From NCBI RefSeq assembly GCF_030247185.1, contig NC_080572.1:297214314-297278313 (forward strand): a stretch of 64,000 nucleotides of DNA, given 5' to 3'. Both the position numbers and the translations under genes were made by a program. Under the pieces are notes generated by a model. That model was not told the DNA's origin, ran no database searches, and saw only the letters and a list, made by a program, of their open reading frames with translations. This DNA comes from Malaya genurostris (Eukaryota > Arthropoda > Insecta > Diptera > Culicidae). Numbering within the stretch: the stretch's first letter is position 1; each line of letters opens with the position of its first letter. Positions 34,597-48,195 of this stretch are shown in pieces.

Positions 34597-34725
34597 AGGA
34601 GTGCATCGAAAATAAGCTATCCACATACATCTGTGTTGTACGCATGCATTTGTGATGGTTTTTAATGATCAGATCACAGCATGCTGTGCGTTTGGCTTTC
34701 GTTTGTTTACTTGTTTGTGCGGTTG
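34597..34725 (+). mobile_element. Solo left end of a DD37E element
   Basis: It starts after TA with AGGAGTGCATCGAAAATAAG and follows the left 130 bp of the element at 1868, including TTTGTGATGGTTTTTA and ACTTGTTTGTGCGGTTG. It then breaks off into unrelated sequence. No right end was found. Confidence 0.85.
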
Positions 34726-34774
34726 CATGCACCTATGTGGTATTGTCCGTTTACTAAATAAAAAAATATCTAAT

Positions 34775-35045
34775 GCGGCTTCGCCACATCGATTTGATTC
34801 GTGTGTTGTCCGACCTCGCTACCGCTCGTTCGGACCTAACTAAAGCAAAGAAACCTAGCTTTGAGTAGACCGGGCAAACGAGGCGGTTACAGGTTTGTAT
34901 GCAAGAGGCCGCCGCTTCCGACGGCGGGTCGGCTTTCGGCGAAACGACTTTCGGCGAAACGACTTTCGGCGAAACGACTTTCGGCGAAACGACTTTCGGC
35001 GAAATGTCTTTCGGCGCAATGACCCGCTCCCGATTCATTCAAAAG
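34775..35045. other. GC-rich foreign-looking block
   Basis: A sharp GC-rich island begins GCGGCTTCGCCACATCG and ends after the 15-bp repeats at 34933-35022. Composition differs strongly from both flanks. On the minus strand the repeat translates as SPKVV units. It directly follows the broken DD37E end. It could be part of an unrecognised repeat family. Confidence 0.5.
34933..35022. repeat. 15-bp tandem repeat, six units
   Basis: The unit is CTTTCGGCGAAACGA. Units one to four are perfect; the last two vary (GAAATGT, GCAATGA). It is in frame with itself, hence an open frame on the minus strand. Confidence 0.95.
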
Positions 35046-35985
35046 TGGTAGATCCAGGATAAAATAAAATTTTGTTTATTTGAACTTTGTTCCTCAAATT
35101 CTCAATGCCATCAATGCGTTTTTCACGCTCAGCCAAGTATGGGTGAGAAGTTAACATTGCCTGTGGTATTAACTTCTCTACATCCTCTACATTTTCAATA
35201 AATTTACAGTGGAACCGTTTTCTGAAATGAATACAAATATAAGTTCTACTGTTATATTACGCAATTCGAACGATTCCAGTAGTGCAGACAGCTCAAAATC
35301 ATCAACTGTTTCGGAACTTGTTACTTCCTCGAACGCGTTCGTTTTTATTATTCTTGGCGATTTAATGACAATATTTTGGAATCAAAATTCTCTAGAACTT
35401 GATTCAAGAACGAGATATTTTATACATCATCCATAAATTTGATGCTAAGACTCAGTATATTTGAATTCAAGTTGAAATTGTTTACAAATTACCTTGGACA
35501 TAATTTAAAATTTGAATCTATACGACGATGTAATTCAATAAGATATTTTAATAAAAAAAATTATTTTAAATCCATATATTAATATATTTAAATCTAATAT
35601 ACATTATTACACTAAATTTAGTTCAAAGAGAGTTTCTTATGATGCAAATACAGCTCTATTTGATTCTAACAAATGTTTAGAACTGACTTAAAAACTCAAT
35701 ATATTAGAATCCAATGTGTTCTGTTTCCATGCGTGTATGTAATGGAATTTAAGACACAGTATTGAATGTTCTTCCACGTAAATTCGCGTAAGCTGCGACG
35801 CTACATTTATGTGCATCTAAAAAAAAGTAAAATCACAGGGTTTTTTTTCGAAGTGTGTGAGTTGAGAAATTGTTGGAAAAATAATAGTTTGAAGAGAAAG
35901 CAAACTGTCATTTGCACTTGGGACCTTTTCTAATGTTCAGCGAGATTTAAGTGTCAAATCGTGTGATATCGAGTCATCCCCGCAT
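35046..35985. other. No gene; MITE fragment at 35895-35935
   Basis: AT-rich. ACTGTCATTTGCACTTGGGA followed by CCTTTTCTAATGTTC at about 35905-35938 matches one terminal arm of the MITE at 52058-52307. Confidence 0.45.
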
Positions 35986-35989
35986 ACGC

Positions 35990-36259
35990 ATGGCTGCCAG
36001 ACGGCTGACTAAACGCTGCCAGCTGGAAAAATATAGCTGGCAGACATTCTGGTGACCGACTGCCTCACCGCTGGCAGTTATACAACTCAAACGATACAAC
36101 CGTATCCACCAGGATTTTTCCACATTGAAATCTTTGACATTTTCAGCGAAGGTGAGAAGATAAAAACGCTCGGCTAACTTAGATACAGGCGACATTGTTT
36201 TGTCAAATATGATTTGACAACCGTCACTGAATCAATTTTGGTAGCCGTCTGGTGGCCAT
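35990..36259. mobile_element. Candidate MITE
   Basis: About 270 bp with imperfect inverted ends: ATGGCTGCCAGACGGCT on the left, and ATGGCCACCAGACGGCT reading in from the right. It also contains an internal inverted motif TGTCAAATATGATTTGACA. No clear target-site duplication was found. Confidence 0.4.
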
Positions 36260-36261
36260 GG

Positions 36262-37580
36262 CTGCCCAGGTAGCCAAAACGCTATGCGGGTCACTTCGAA
36301 AAATACGGCATGCTTTGATTTGCGTCATGTGTAAGTGTCAATTTTTTCACGAGTGCAGCACATTTCACGTGTTTAGCACAGCAACAAAAAATATCGTTTT
36401 CAGGTTAAAACAGTTCAGCAGTTTTCAGCAGGTATTGGAGGTTGATAATTTCGTACCGGATGGAAAACAAAAGTGCGTTCTCGCTGAGACCCCGGCCGGT
36501 TGGGAGGCATGACAACCATATCAATCGTTGTGTTTTGTGGCTACAAAAGTGAGAACAAACATCGCTCCGTACCCTGCTACCGAGGCTCTGATGAATTGAA
36601 AGATCGTGGCCAGGAGGAGCCACCAAGCAAGAGGGGATACAAAAATGCATTATCATATTTTGACTATAAGGCGACTGCTGAAAAGCGAACCGAAATTGAT
36701 GCTTCCAGCACGGCAGGCGGAAAAAAAATATCCACCAACACCACCCACGAGGGGTTTCCTGGATGACAATCCGGAGACGGGTGGTTTCGGTGGGGTGTGG
36801 GATGAGTCTACGCGTGTGTGAGTGGCTAATGGGATTTTCCTTCTTTTTTTTTCACCGCCGTCAGCAAAAACGGAAACTGTTTCTCTGTGTTGGTGAGTGA
36901 GTGCTTTCACCCCAATTTTTCCACAGTCGGATACCGAACCTGAAGGGTCGATTAGGGGAATGACGAATCCGTTTGTGTATGTAACGGCATTACACACATC
37001 GGTCGGTCGGTCGATCTGGCAAAGGAGGATGCGAGTGTGGGACAGAGATATCCCGTGGAAAATGTGCTTCCCTACTGAAGGGTGACTAGTTAGATCGGCT
37101 TTTGTGTATGTGTCTGAGTAGGATGCAACTGGATGTATCGACTGCCGACTGTGTTGGTGTCGCTGGCCCGGTATCATATTTGACTCGTTCAGATAAGAGA
37201 TGAAGTTTAGATTACTTTCTAAATCTGGACTCACATGACATTTGATCGGAGGCTCGCAGGAGGGAGTCCAGTGTTGTGCGTTTGTGTTGGTGAGCGTGCT
37301 ACAGCCGGTGGTGTTGGTACCGAATGGGAATGTAATGCAAACGTGAATTGGAACCTTAAAAGTGCGTCTGTATTTTCGTAACAGTCAAGTAAATAGACGA
37401 TAGATAGGAAGGAACACATTCGGGAAAAGAATCGGAAAAACGTGAGCCCTTCGTCAGCATCCCTAGACTACCGTCATTCTAGGCCTAACCGTTGTCCCGA
37501 GAGGACATTCTAATTTATCCCTGGATTCCCATTCAGGGTTTCGTTCGGAGGGTCGCTCTTCGAGCCAAGTTCAACTAAGT
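36262..37580. other. GC-richer region, no gene recognised
   Basis: Open frames at 36500-36821 and 36653-37234 overlap on both strands without motifs. The composition suggests regulatory or leader sequence of the exon below. Confidence 0.35.
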
Positions 37581-37732
37581 TCAGTGAATCAGTTTTGAGG
37601 CTGCCAAGTGCCAGACAGTGTGCGGTTAGTGCAAGGAAAGGTCAAACGTTGTAAATTTAACCAAAAGTGCCCAGTCGTTTTCACTTTTTAGTTGCAAGTT
37701 GCTAAAAGCAAATGACAGTTCAAGTTTTCACG

Positions 37733-37799
37733 ATGCCTAGAGTAAAGCCCTCAAGTGTACTTAATGTTAAATTCCTCTTCATAGTTTACTGTTATACAA
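37733..37799 (+). CDS. Candidate first coding exon with signal-peptide-like start
   Basis: ATG at 37733 opens MPRVKPSSVLNVKFLFIVYC, followed by Y and T and then a splice donor A|GTGAGT (exon end 37799, phase 1). An in-frame ATG at 37712 would add MTVQVFT. The stretch VLNVKFLFIVYCYT is hydrophobic after two basic residues, as in a signal peptide or anchor. Unspliced, the frame stops three codons later. Upstream, a TCAGTT initiator-like site (about 37588) and a leader with few ATGs would fit an insect 5' UTR. No downstream exon is visible, and the gene is not identified. Chance is possible, because such short exons cannot be proven by eye. Confidence 0.38.
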
Positions 37800-37804
37800 G
37801 TGAG

Positions 37805-39120
37805 TGATTTTCCGGTGATTCTTCTTTAGTTTTTTTTTTCTCTTTTCTTCTGTACTCCATTCCGTCAGGCCTACCTACCTCTGCGGGAGAAGTGGCCATC
37901 CATTTTCCATTCATCGCCTACAAAAGGGACAAGTTAAAAACGGTTCAAATTAAGATTCATCCATGTGGAAATTGATTGTTCTCGGGATTTTATTTCAAGC
38001 ACCCAGGTCCTTCAGTTTCAGTCGCTTGATGTCAATTGTTCGTGTACTCCGGGTTCGGATGGGAAAATTGCTTTCGTGGGTTTGCTGGTTTTTTTTTGCT
38101 GGCCACTGTAACGTGGAAAAAGTTGCTCCCCAAGATAAATGATACCATCGAGAGCGATGGGGGGGGGCGCGAAAACTTTGTACCCACATTACCGAAAACC
38201 CATTTTTGGAGCATGTAGCGGAAACTTTGCTTCCACGCAGCAAGTGGCGATTTTTTTTGTATTTAGCCTTCCGTTAGTAAATCATACATCTCTCTTCTAG
38301 TGTGGGGGGGAGGGTGATGACGGTGATGGTGGTTAATTTCTGGACTCATCCACCCGATCCATCCGATGTGAGTGAGTGCATGGACAAAGAGAAATAAAAT
38401 GCTTCAAAACTAATTTACAAAATTTATTAAAACTTTACGTACTTTTCGGTGCGGTTCCATTTCTTGGACGGGGTAAAAATTGGGTTCGAGTAGAGCCGAA
38501 ACAAACAGTGACGATTCTCCGAAGCTTGAGCGAAACTGTATTGGGGATGAAACTGTCTTTGTGTGTTGGTACGAGAGCAATCCAGAGAATGTGCCGACCG
38601 ACCGATGGTTTGTGAATCGTTGACATTTTTCTAGAGAGTAAATATTCGTTGTGTGTTAAATCTGGTTTGACTAGGAAACAAAAACGGGGTTTCCCAGTGT
38701 CTTTGTAACAAGAGCTGATTGCTTAAAACTAATATGAAAATTTAATCCAATACTTACAATCCGTGTAAAATATTTGAGAAAGTCTATGAGCCCAAAACTG
38801 CTGGACAACAAAAAGTGTTTAAGACTGTATCTTTTGTAGAAACCTTCCTGAAAAAAAACCATTATGAACTCTGTGCGGTTACTAACGTACTTCCCTTTTG
38901 ATTCTAGTGATTGTCGTTCCATGTCAATACGGTCTAATTGGCTCACTCTCGTTCATGCTTCACTCAAATGTGCAATTTTGCTCGATTTACTAAAGGAATT
39001 CAAACTAAACTTTTCGCTAACAACATTCTACAGAGTTTAGAATTGTTTTTTCCTTTTTTGAACACACTCAGCACTTGATAATCGTTTTCCTTTCACACTC
39101 TGATCAATGAAGAATTGATT
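37805..39120. other. No gene recognised
   Basis: If 37733-37799 is an exon, this is intron. Includes G-runs near 38160 and 38303. No coding motif. Confidence 0.35.
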
Positions 39121-39125
39121 GATTA

Positions 39126-40420
39126 TAGACTGGCCCAGAAAGTATGGACGCACTATGATTTTGCTGTAAATAATTTACAAGATATTCAAATTTTATTCGA
39201 TATACTGGTAATATTAGACTACAACAGAATATTATTCTCAACATTTGCTACTTAGCCATTGTAGACTAGCTGGCGCACCTTCTTGCGAACGTTCCTCATT
39301 AAATTCCGTACAGACTTCTTGGCGACAAGTTTTGACACTTTTTTCCAATCTTTTTCGAACTGTTAAATGATTTCGGCTGTCGAGACATGTTTCCTAAGAT
39401 GTGCCTTCGTTAATGCCCAAAATTCTTCAATGGGTCGAAGTTGTGGGCAATTTGGTGGATTCATGTCTTTTGGGACGAAAGTGACATTTTTGGTAGTATA
39501 CCATTCTACCGTTGATTTCGAGTAGTGGCAAGAAGCAAGATCTGGCCAGAAGACAACAGGATCCTTGTGGCTTCGAGTCATGGGTAGAAGTCGTTTTTGT
39601 AAACATTCCTTGATGTTTATTTCGCTGTTCATTGAAGCAATGTTGATGAAGGGTTTCGAAATCTTACCGCAACTACAAATTGCTTGCCAGACCCAGAGCT
39701 TTATTACCAAATTTTTCGACTTCAATCGATGTCTCGGACTGGTTTAACACTTGCCCTTCTCGCACCGTATAATATTGTGGTCTCGGCAAGGATTTGTAAT
39801 CAAGTTTCACGTAGGTTTCGGCGTCCATGATTATGCAGTTCAAATTTCCAGCAAGAATCGCATTGTACATCTTTCGAACCCTCGGCCTGATCGATGCTTC
39901 TTGTTTCGGACTACGTTTTGGTTGTTTCTGCTTCTTATAGGTTCGAAGATTCAAACGTTCTTTAGCACGAAGAACATTTGACTTCGAAGTGCCCACTTTT
40001 TTGGCCACATCCCGAACTGAAACCTCCTTCTTTTGCTCGAACGCCTTCAGTATACGTTTATCCAACTGAGAGTTAGCAGGACCTTTCTTTCGACCCGTTT
40101 TCGGTTTATCCTCAAAGGTGTTATCCTCACCGAACTTCCTGATTGCATTTCGCACGGTTTTTTCACTTACTCCTTCCATTTTTGCTATCTTTCTCAGTGA
40201 CAGTCCGCGTTCTGTGCACCATTTGTACACTATTTTTCGACGTAGTTCTGCTGAAAGTCCACGCATTTCGAAAAAAAACTAATGAAAACGAATAAACAAC
40301 TGCACAAGTGGTTGGAGAAGAGTGTAAACAACAGGACGCAGCCATAAAAATTGACAGATTCGGAACCATTGCGAAATGGCAGCGGTTTTTGGTTGCGTCC
40401 ATACTTTCCGGGACAGTCTT
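39126..40420 (-). mobile_element. DD37E-type element, best preserved copy
   Basis: 1,295 bp. The ends are inverted: TAGACTGGCCCAGAAAGTAT on the left and AAGACTGTCCCGGAAAGTAT from the right, both continuing GGACGCA. TA lies on both sides (39124-39125, 40421-40422). This is a different lineage from the AGGAGTGTATCGA elements, since the terminal repeats do not match, but the transposase belongs to the same group. Confidence 0.93.
39252..40266 (-). pseudogene. DD37E transposase with one frameshift and one stop
   Basis: ATG 40266 opens MRGLSAELRRKIVYKWCTER. Two HTH regions follow (LSLRKIAKMEGVSEKTVRNA; VSVRDVAKKVGTSKSNVLRA). The catalytic residues are present: D in IIMDAETYVKLD, D in FWPDLASCHY and E in RPIEEFW, with 37 residues between the last two. 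A single extra G near 39695 (CTGGGTCTGG where relatives imply CTGGTCTGG) shifts the frame. A TAA at about 39363 stops the second frame; beyond it the same frame stays open through FEKDWKKVSKLVAKKS to a natural end at 39252. Two lesions thus separate it from an intact gene. Confidence 0.93.
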
Positions 40421-40422
40421 TA

Positions 40423-42420
<1,998 letters not shown>

Positions 42421-42421
42421 A

Positions 42422-43131
42422 TTAAGGGCTGAGGACAGTACCGTTAAGTTGTAGGTTTTTTGCTATTTTCCCGTTTCAAATTATATATTCTTGGAAACGG
42501 TGCAGAATATAGAAAAACCCACCTGACAATGTCTTCGGAATTTAGTTGAGAATATTCTGTGAAATTTTCAGAATGATTCATTGAGTTTAGCGGTCGTGTT
42601 GTATTTTTTTCTGACTGAAGAACTGCTGAAAATTGGAACGCTCGGAAATGCATACCTCTACTTGTTCATCAAATATTTCGGCTTTGAAGACTTGTATCAT
42701 AAATCTACCGTGACAAAGTCTAGATAATTTAGTTTAGATGCGATTAGTACATAAAAACATATATGTTATCGCGATAAAAATAAAGTCTTGTATTTTTCTG
42801 TGAAACAAAGTCAGTTTCAATGCATCCGCCATTTTTTTCGCTTTGGTTTCCTGATAGCATTCTGAAAAAGGCTGCCAAACACACAGACATTCAATCTTTG
42901 TGAAAGCTGAATATTTTTTCATTGTTCATTGGAATCCATGTAATGTCCAACCCATACGATAGATTAATGTGATAAAACTTCTCATCAAAATAATAAAATG
43001 TATGCTGGCAACCCGGTACAGTTTGCTCATATACGAGAGAGTACAAGAGAAATACGATGCGCAAAGGGAATTGAGCGAGCCACGTGGTTGATTTAAAACT
43101 CAACACGTAGCCCTCTGTCCTCAGACCTTAA
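42422..43131. mobile_element. TTAA-flanked MITE, copy 1
   Basis: Inverted ends GGGCTGAGGACAG and GGTCTGAGGACAG (from the right) are each bordered by TTAA (42422-42425, 43128-43131), a piggyBac-type target. Internal blocks such as TCTAGATAATTTAGTTTAGA and AGGCTGCCAAACA are shared with 53254-53850. No coding capacity. Confidence 0.8.
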
Positions 43132-43439
43132 GTAAAATTATGAACGAGATCAGACTATCAGCATTTGTTAAGAAAATTGCTTTTTATAGTAAACTTGGTT
43201 CGGGTTGACGATCGGGATTTAACGAAAATTTGTTAAAAAATTAGTTAACCTAAAATCACTTAAATTTTTTTTACGTTTTTTTTATTGGACAATATAATAC
43301 AATATAATTTATAAGGCACACTGCTTAAGCTCTCTGATGCCGAGGCCAGTCGAAGCCGACGTTTAGTCAAATACTCTTAAATTATTGAACATTTATTTCA
43401 AAATTTATTCAATGCTTTTTTGAATATGACCAGTGTTTG
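43132..43439. other. No gene recognised
   Basis: AT-rich; nothing identified. Confidence 0.35.
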
Positions 43440-43924
43440 ATCACAGTTTGTTCATTCGAATTGGCCTTTTGTGATTTTTTTTTACTATTCAATTGAAATT
43501 TATCCAATTTAATCTGTTCAGCATTTGTTTTTTTAGGAGCAAGGAAAAAGCCTTGCTTTTTGTTCTCCTTCTCCAGCAGGCATAAAACCTACTCATCTTT
43601 TGTATCAACAGATAACATTTGTCCAAATGATACATAACGAAATCCTAAATCATCCTCATCTAAACTACTAAGCTAACTAACAACTATAGATATCGTCTAA
43701 TTATCTCAATTGAACTAGCGGGAAAAGATTAGGAGAAAACGGGCTTTAATGGTGTTGCGAGATAAATTGAAATCAAATTCATCGGAGCAAGTATTGAATA
43801 CGCGACACATACTCGAAAACAATTCATTACAGCCATAGTTAGTTCTAGCACGAGGAATTCTGAGAAAAGGATTAAACCGCAAATTACGCCGATGAATGTC
43901 AAAACTTTGTTTTGAATATCTCAA
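43440..43924 (-). pseudogene. 3' end of a non-LTR retrotransposon
   Basis: On the minus strand a frame from 43924 reads IPRARTNYGCNELFSSMCRV followed by FNTCSDEFDF and NLSRN. This resembles the C-terminal tail of Jockey/CR1-type ORF2 proteins, which often end with RTNYG..., a CRxFN motif and a final SR stretch. It is followed by a 3' untranslated part with GAAGGAGAACAAAAAGCAAG and GCTTTTTCCTTGCTCC, a small stem typical of LINE tails. The upstream (higher-coordinate) part of ORF2 is missing. Confidence 0.6.
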
Positions 43925-43929
43925 AAGTA

Positions 43930-45600
43930 GTGGGAAAATAAGTTCCGAATATTAACATTTCGTCTGTTTTCACTTTGGAACCTTAGAATTTAGATATTTG
44001 CAAAGAAGATTAAAGATGATTCTTCTGTATTTGGAAAAAAATATGAAGCCCAAAAAGCTGACGAAACACTGAAAATAATTCAATTCTTATTAATCTAAAC
44101 TTTTTTTTTTGTCCAAGTTATGCAATAATCATCTAATTGTGATACATTATTCTCAATTTGTTGAAAACATTTCCAATGTTTATTCATGTGCCTCTCGAAA
44201 CTTTTGGTCAGAATTTGTTCGACATTAATTTAAAATCAATTCGAAATTAATTGAAGATTTGTTTAATATAATATCATATTTTGCGTCGAATGAATTTAAA
44301 AAATTGTTCGTAAAGTTTGCTTATAAATTATACAAAACTTGTTCAAATTTTTCTAAAATTTTGTTCGTAGAATCGTTTTAACTGGGTTTTAAACGCTTAA
44401 AGATATGATTGTTTCGACAGTTTGTGCACTTTTCACATAATAATGAGTTAAATCCCACATTGTACGTATACAGTTGTTTATTTCGGTCACTACTTATGAC
44501 CTTCATCAGTATTCGAATACTGACGAAGATCATTTATGACGAGTTTAAAAATTTAATTCGAATTTGGTTACAAATTTTCCAATTGAATTTTGCACAAGTC
44601 AATAGAAAATTATTCTAAATTTTCAAAGAAATTTACCAAAAATAACGTTCAATAAATTTATCAAACTATGAAAGCACTGGCAACTAATTTGTTTAGTGTT
44701 CTTTCAATTGTCTATTGTTTGGATAATTTTTTAAAAGTTTCAGAAAATAATGAAACAACTTTCTATATTGTAATTGCGAAACCCGGAATTTGAATCGATT
44801 CTTTGCTCAATATTATTATCGTGCACTCCAAACATCCTAAATTCACCTTCCTGCGGGCTACTTCGATCGGCCCTCGTAGCAGCGCTGAAAAATCCATTGA
44901 AGTTCAAAGACTGTCATCATTCTCATCTTTGGTTTTCCATTCGAACACACAGACTTCAACAGGCCTACTGCGTTGAAGGTTTTAAAACCCAAACAAAAAA
45001 TCATTCTCTTGCTCTCAAGACAGTTTTCCACAGTCACAAGTGAACCAAGCCGGGTGAGATCGAATTCTCCTACAAAGTCGCAAAATTAAACAACTTTCCA
45101 CACAACGAACCTTTTGTGGGCGGCTTACACTTTTCTGGTTTTTTGCTGTCTCCTCCTCGTTCGAACAGAACAAACGGAAAAAAACAGTTTGCGCTAAACT
45201 TCGACATCCTTTCTTTGTCATTCCTGTTTGTTTGATTTCCCATCGTTTTTTTTTTCTTCTACCTCGATATATCTATCATTCTCTTCCGTCGTTTGTTACA
45301 TTCACAGGTTAGGAATGTTTGTCGACAGGATCAACGTTACAAATACTGCAGAGTGCCTTATGTTACATTTTTGCGTAAATCGTTAAACTTCTTCTTCCAA
45401 AGCACGCTGTTTTCGTCATGCGACCAGGGTGAAGACAGGGTGTAAATAAATAGGTTAAGCATGGGTTAGATGGGGGAGACGACAGTCGGAAACCGGAAGA
45501 TGCAATAAAAAGCCAAACGGCGGGTTCAGGCAGCACACACACACACACGCACACTACCACGTGACGGCAAAGCTTTTTGTGTACGGGAAGGAAGTGGGTT
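43930..45600. other. No gene recognised
   Basis: AT-rich to about 44800, then mixed. Open frames at 44774-45043 and 45363-45710 have no motif. A (CA)n run lies at 45535-45548 and a CACGTG E-box near 45559. Confidence 0.35.
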
Positions 45601-45630
45601 TCCACCTCACGGCAGTGGCCCAGCGCAACG

Positions 45631-45664
45631 ATGGCGGAGTTCAGCGGAGTTGCTTCTATTGCCG
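45631..45664 (+). CDS. Candidate short first coding exon
   Basis: ATG at 45631 in a good initiation context (CAACGATGG) opens MAEFSGVASIA and runs into a strong splice donor G|GTAAGT (exon end 45664, phase 1). The surrounding GC-rich sequence with an E-box upstream fits a promoter-proximal exon. The phase equals that of the candidate exon at 37733-37799, so the two could be alternative starts joined to a common downstream exon outside the window. The gene is not identified, and chance cannot be excluded for such a short exon. Confidence 0.35.
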
Positions 45665-45702
45665 GTAAGTGTGGCGAAACACGTTTCCTACGGAATTTAC
45701 CC

Positions 45703-45723
45703 CCCCCCACCCCCCCCCCCCCC
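45703..45723. repeat. Poly-C run
   Basis: About 21 bases of C with a single A interruption, 40 bp after the candidate exon. Prone to sequencing error. Confidence 0.9.
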
Positions 45724-45724
45724 G

Positions 45725-46660
45725 GACGAGAATATGTAGGTATTTGCTATTGATCGTTTATTGATGCGAAGTCGTTGAAACCTCGGACAATAACAGGCTA
45801 GGGTGACGGTGCCTGTTTACGTCTCGTTAGGCGCCCCTTAGTACAGTTGTTTTTTCAAAGCTCGCTTTATGATTTATTCTACAGTATCATTAGGGAAAAT
45901 ACGTAAAGTTCATGCCGAGATAACATATCTAGAATATGGGTACGGTTACCCTACTTGTTATTCGAGGCGTTATGTGACCGGAGGGAATTCACACATCGTT
46001 TATCTTTTTTTTTATTTTAGTACTGCGGTAACAATGCTACCGGTAAGGGTTACGGATTTGGAAACGGATTGACGGAGTGTTGGACCTGGGCTGAACTGTT
46101 GTGACCTTAATCGCATACCAATCCTTATAATCTAATCAGTGACTTGCGTTCTACCGCTGGTGAAGAGGAGGACAGTCGGATGGTTAGATACCATTCCAAT
46201 GCATTTCGGCCCGGCGTTTTTGTTTCGATTTTTTGTGGCTCCATACCTTACGAACAATATTGTTCTTTTCAGGAAATTTATGGATTCGGAGCCGAAAAAT
46301 GTGTAGTCTTTTGAATCCTTTTTCTAGTTTTCTTGACTGACTGCGTCCTACATCGATTGAAACAAATTGTAATCGGAAGGTGCCAAACCCGATCTGTATA
46401 ACGGGTGAGGATGCAATAAGATTTTCAATCAATTGTTATCCAAATAGTTTATTTTTACCATAGCCTCTGCATTGTAGTATATTCTGACATTTTTTTTGGC
46501 TCATGTCAAACTTGGTAATTGGGTTCTTTACAATGGTTAGATGTCAGTTGTATTAAATTCCCTTGTGATCCTTTCATGAAAATATGTTAATGTTGATTTG
46601 AATTGTTCGTCAAGCTCGGGGAACGTAATATTTTAATGCGAATCTTGCTAATACACTCTT
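45725..46660. other. No gene recognised
   Basis: If the exon at 45631 is real, this is intron. Nothing else identified. Confidence 0.35.
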
Positions 46661-46664
46661 CTTG

Positions 46665-46778
46665 TGGAATTTGACCATTCAATAAATTTTGCAACCAATT
46701 CTTTACGTACAGAGCCAGTGCATGGCTAATGGTACGTGCCTATTGACACTTAGAATCCTTTCGGAAAGGTACTCGAAA
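46665..46778 (-). repeat. Diverged SINE fragment
   Basis: GTGGAATTTGACC, then GCATGGCTAATGGTACGT and TTGACACTTAGAATCCTTTC follow the order of the SINE body seen at 60881-61080 (GTGGAATTTGACC, CATGGCTGGTGGTACG, CTGACACTACAAATCCTT). The tRNA-like head is missing. Confidence 0.7.
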
Positions 46779-46779
46779 A

Positions 46780-47690
46780 TCGAGAGTACGATAAGAGTAC
46801 CATCAGGGTCGCCGAGAGACTTTTCGGGCCCAGGAGGACTGCAATATTACGGGCCCCAAAACATGAGAATTATAAAACATTGTGACCATGGGTATATCAT
46901 CGAATGAAAAGATTTTTAAATACACTATTTTAACCAAATTATTCGCATACCAAATTCGTTTCCATTTTCGATATTTGGTTTTGCTACGAAGAACGCAAAA
47001 AAAAGTTGACTCTTTGAATTTCCGGTTTCCTTGAAGACTAGTATTTTTTGCGTTTAAGATTGTTATAAAAAATTCCTTTTTTAGACGCCGCTTCATCTTA
47101 TAATCACGCTTCATCAACATTTCGATCATACAATATTCCTTCGTAAGATCTCTTGGGTTCACCTCGTGCGTGCTGCAAAATTTCAAAACTTTTTGGATGA
47201 ACCTCAATGCTTTTAACCGCTCAAATTGGCTTCCTACGTCACGTACAATGTTTATCAGCTGAAAGCTCTTTATTGGATTTGGTACAGATTCGCATGCAGT
47301 AAACTTGGCAATTTCTTCTATTACGGTCTTCCAGAGCGCTCCTTGTCATCAACGTCGAAACCACCAACCTTTGAGTCATATTAACTGCTTAGGATTCTCC
47401 CAAAATGATGGGCCTCCGAAGCACTTTTAATGATAAAAAAAATGTAAATCTCGCCTTTTCCGCAAATAATTCTTATTTGGCTCATAACAAGCCATGGTAT
47501 TCGACACCGATAGAAAAAATTCGAAGATAATTATTCAATGTCAGGAATTACTTTTTTAAGCGGTTAATGAATTGTACTGAATTGATTTAAAAATAAAAAA
47601 TCAATTCCATTTAATTCCAACACAATATTACAAATATAGTGAAATTAATCGGAATTCGATTTATGTCAAATATAAATCTAACTCGACATT
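46780..47690. other. No gene recognised
   Basis: A 134-codon open frame on the minus strand (46803-47207) is rich in lysine and isoleucine and shows no motif. Confidence 0.35.
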
Positions 47691-47691
47691 A

Positions 47692-48195
47692 CACTGAGGT
47701 CTCTTTTCAGCGGGTTTTTATGCGGTTTTCTTTACACGGCTTTTTCCGTAGTTACGCGGTTCTCTTGTTTTGTCTTAGAAATGCATGAAGCATCGAGATC
47801 AGGTGTTATCTGAATTTTTTTTCAAATCAATTCTGACACTTATTTAAATTTAAAAAAATCGATTTCGGAGATCTAAATCGATTTAAAAACAAAACTTTTT
47901 AGATTATACCAAATCTGGACGTTTCATGCATTTCTTATTCATTCATACAAAAAAAAATGTTCTCCGTTTTGCGGTTTTTTTCTACGACGATTTCCGTAGT
48001 TACGCGGTCCCAAGTTCGATTTTTTCAAATAAATTTTTTTCAGATTGCACAAGATTTCTACATTTCATATTTCTAAGACATTTGGCAACAAAAAGAAATT
48101 CTACAATTTTGAGGATTTCCGAAGCAACGCGGTTTTTTACCCGGATTTTCGAAGCTACGCGGGTTTTTTGCGCGGTTTCATTTACGCGGTACGTA
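47692..48195 (-). repeat. CGCGTAA-type minisatellite element, reverse copy
   Basis: Starts CACTGAGGTCTCTTTTC and carries GTAGTTACGCGGTTCTC, GATTTTCGAAGCTACGCGGG and the shoulder TTAGAAATGCATGAAGCATC. The tandem duplication begins inside it (47842), so its right part recurs at 49703-50056. Confidence 0.7.

Noticed and set aside
34933..35022. Regular short repeats, considered as a CRISPR array
   Set aside because: The units are directly adjacent with no spacers, and the genome is eukaryotic.
36258..36329. ATG-led stretch MAAQVAKTLCGSLRKIRH ending at a GTAAGT donor
   Set aside because: Its ATG lies in the inverted end of the MITE at 35990-36259, so a conserved exon there is unlikely; kept only as a note.
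36500..37234. Overlapping open frames of 88 and 193 codons
   Set aside because: They lie on opposite strands over the same GC-richer sequence, with no motif and no ribosome or splice context.
46803..47207. 134-codon minus-strand open frame
   Set aside because: Lysine/isoleucine-rich, no motif, no splice or promoter support; AT-rich chance frame is more likely.
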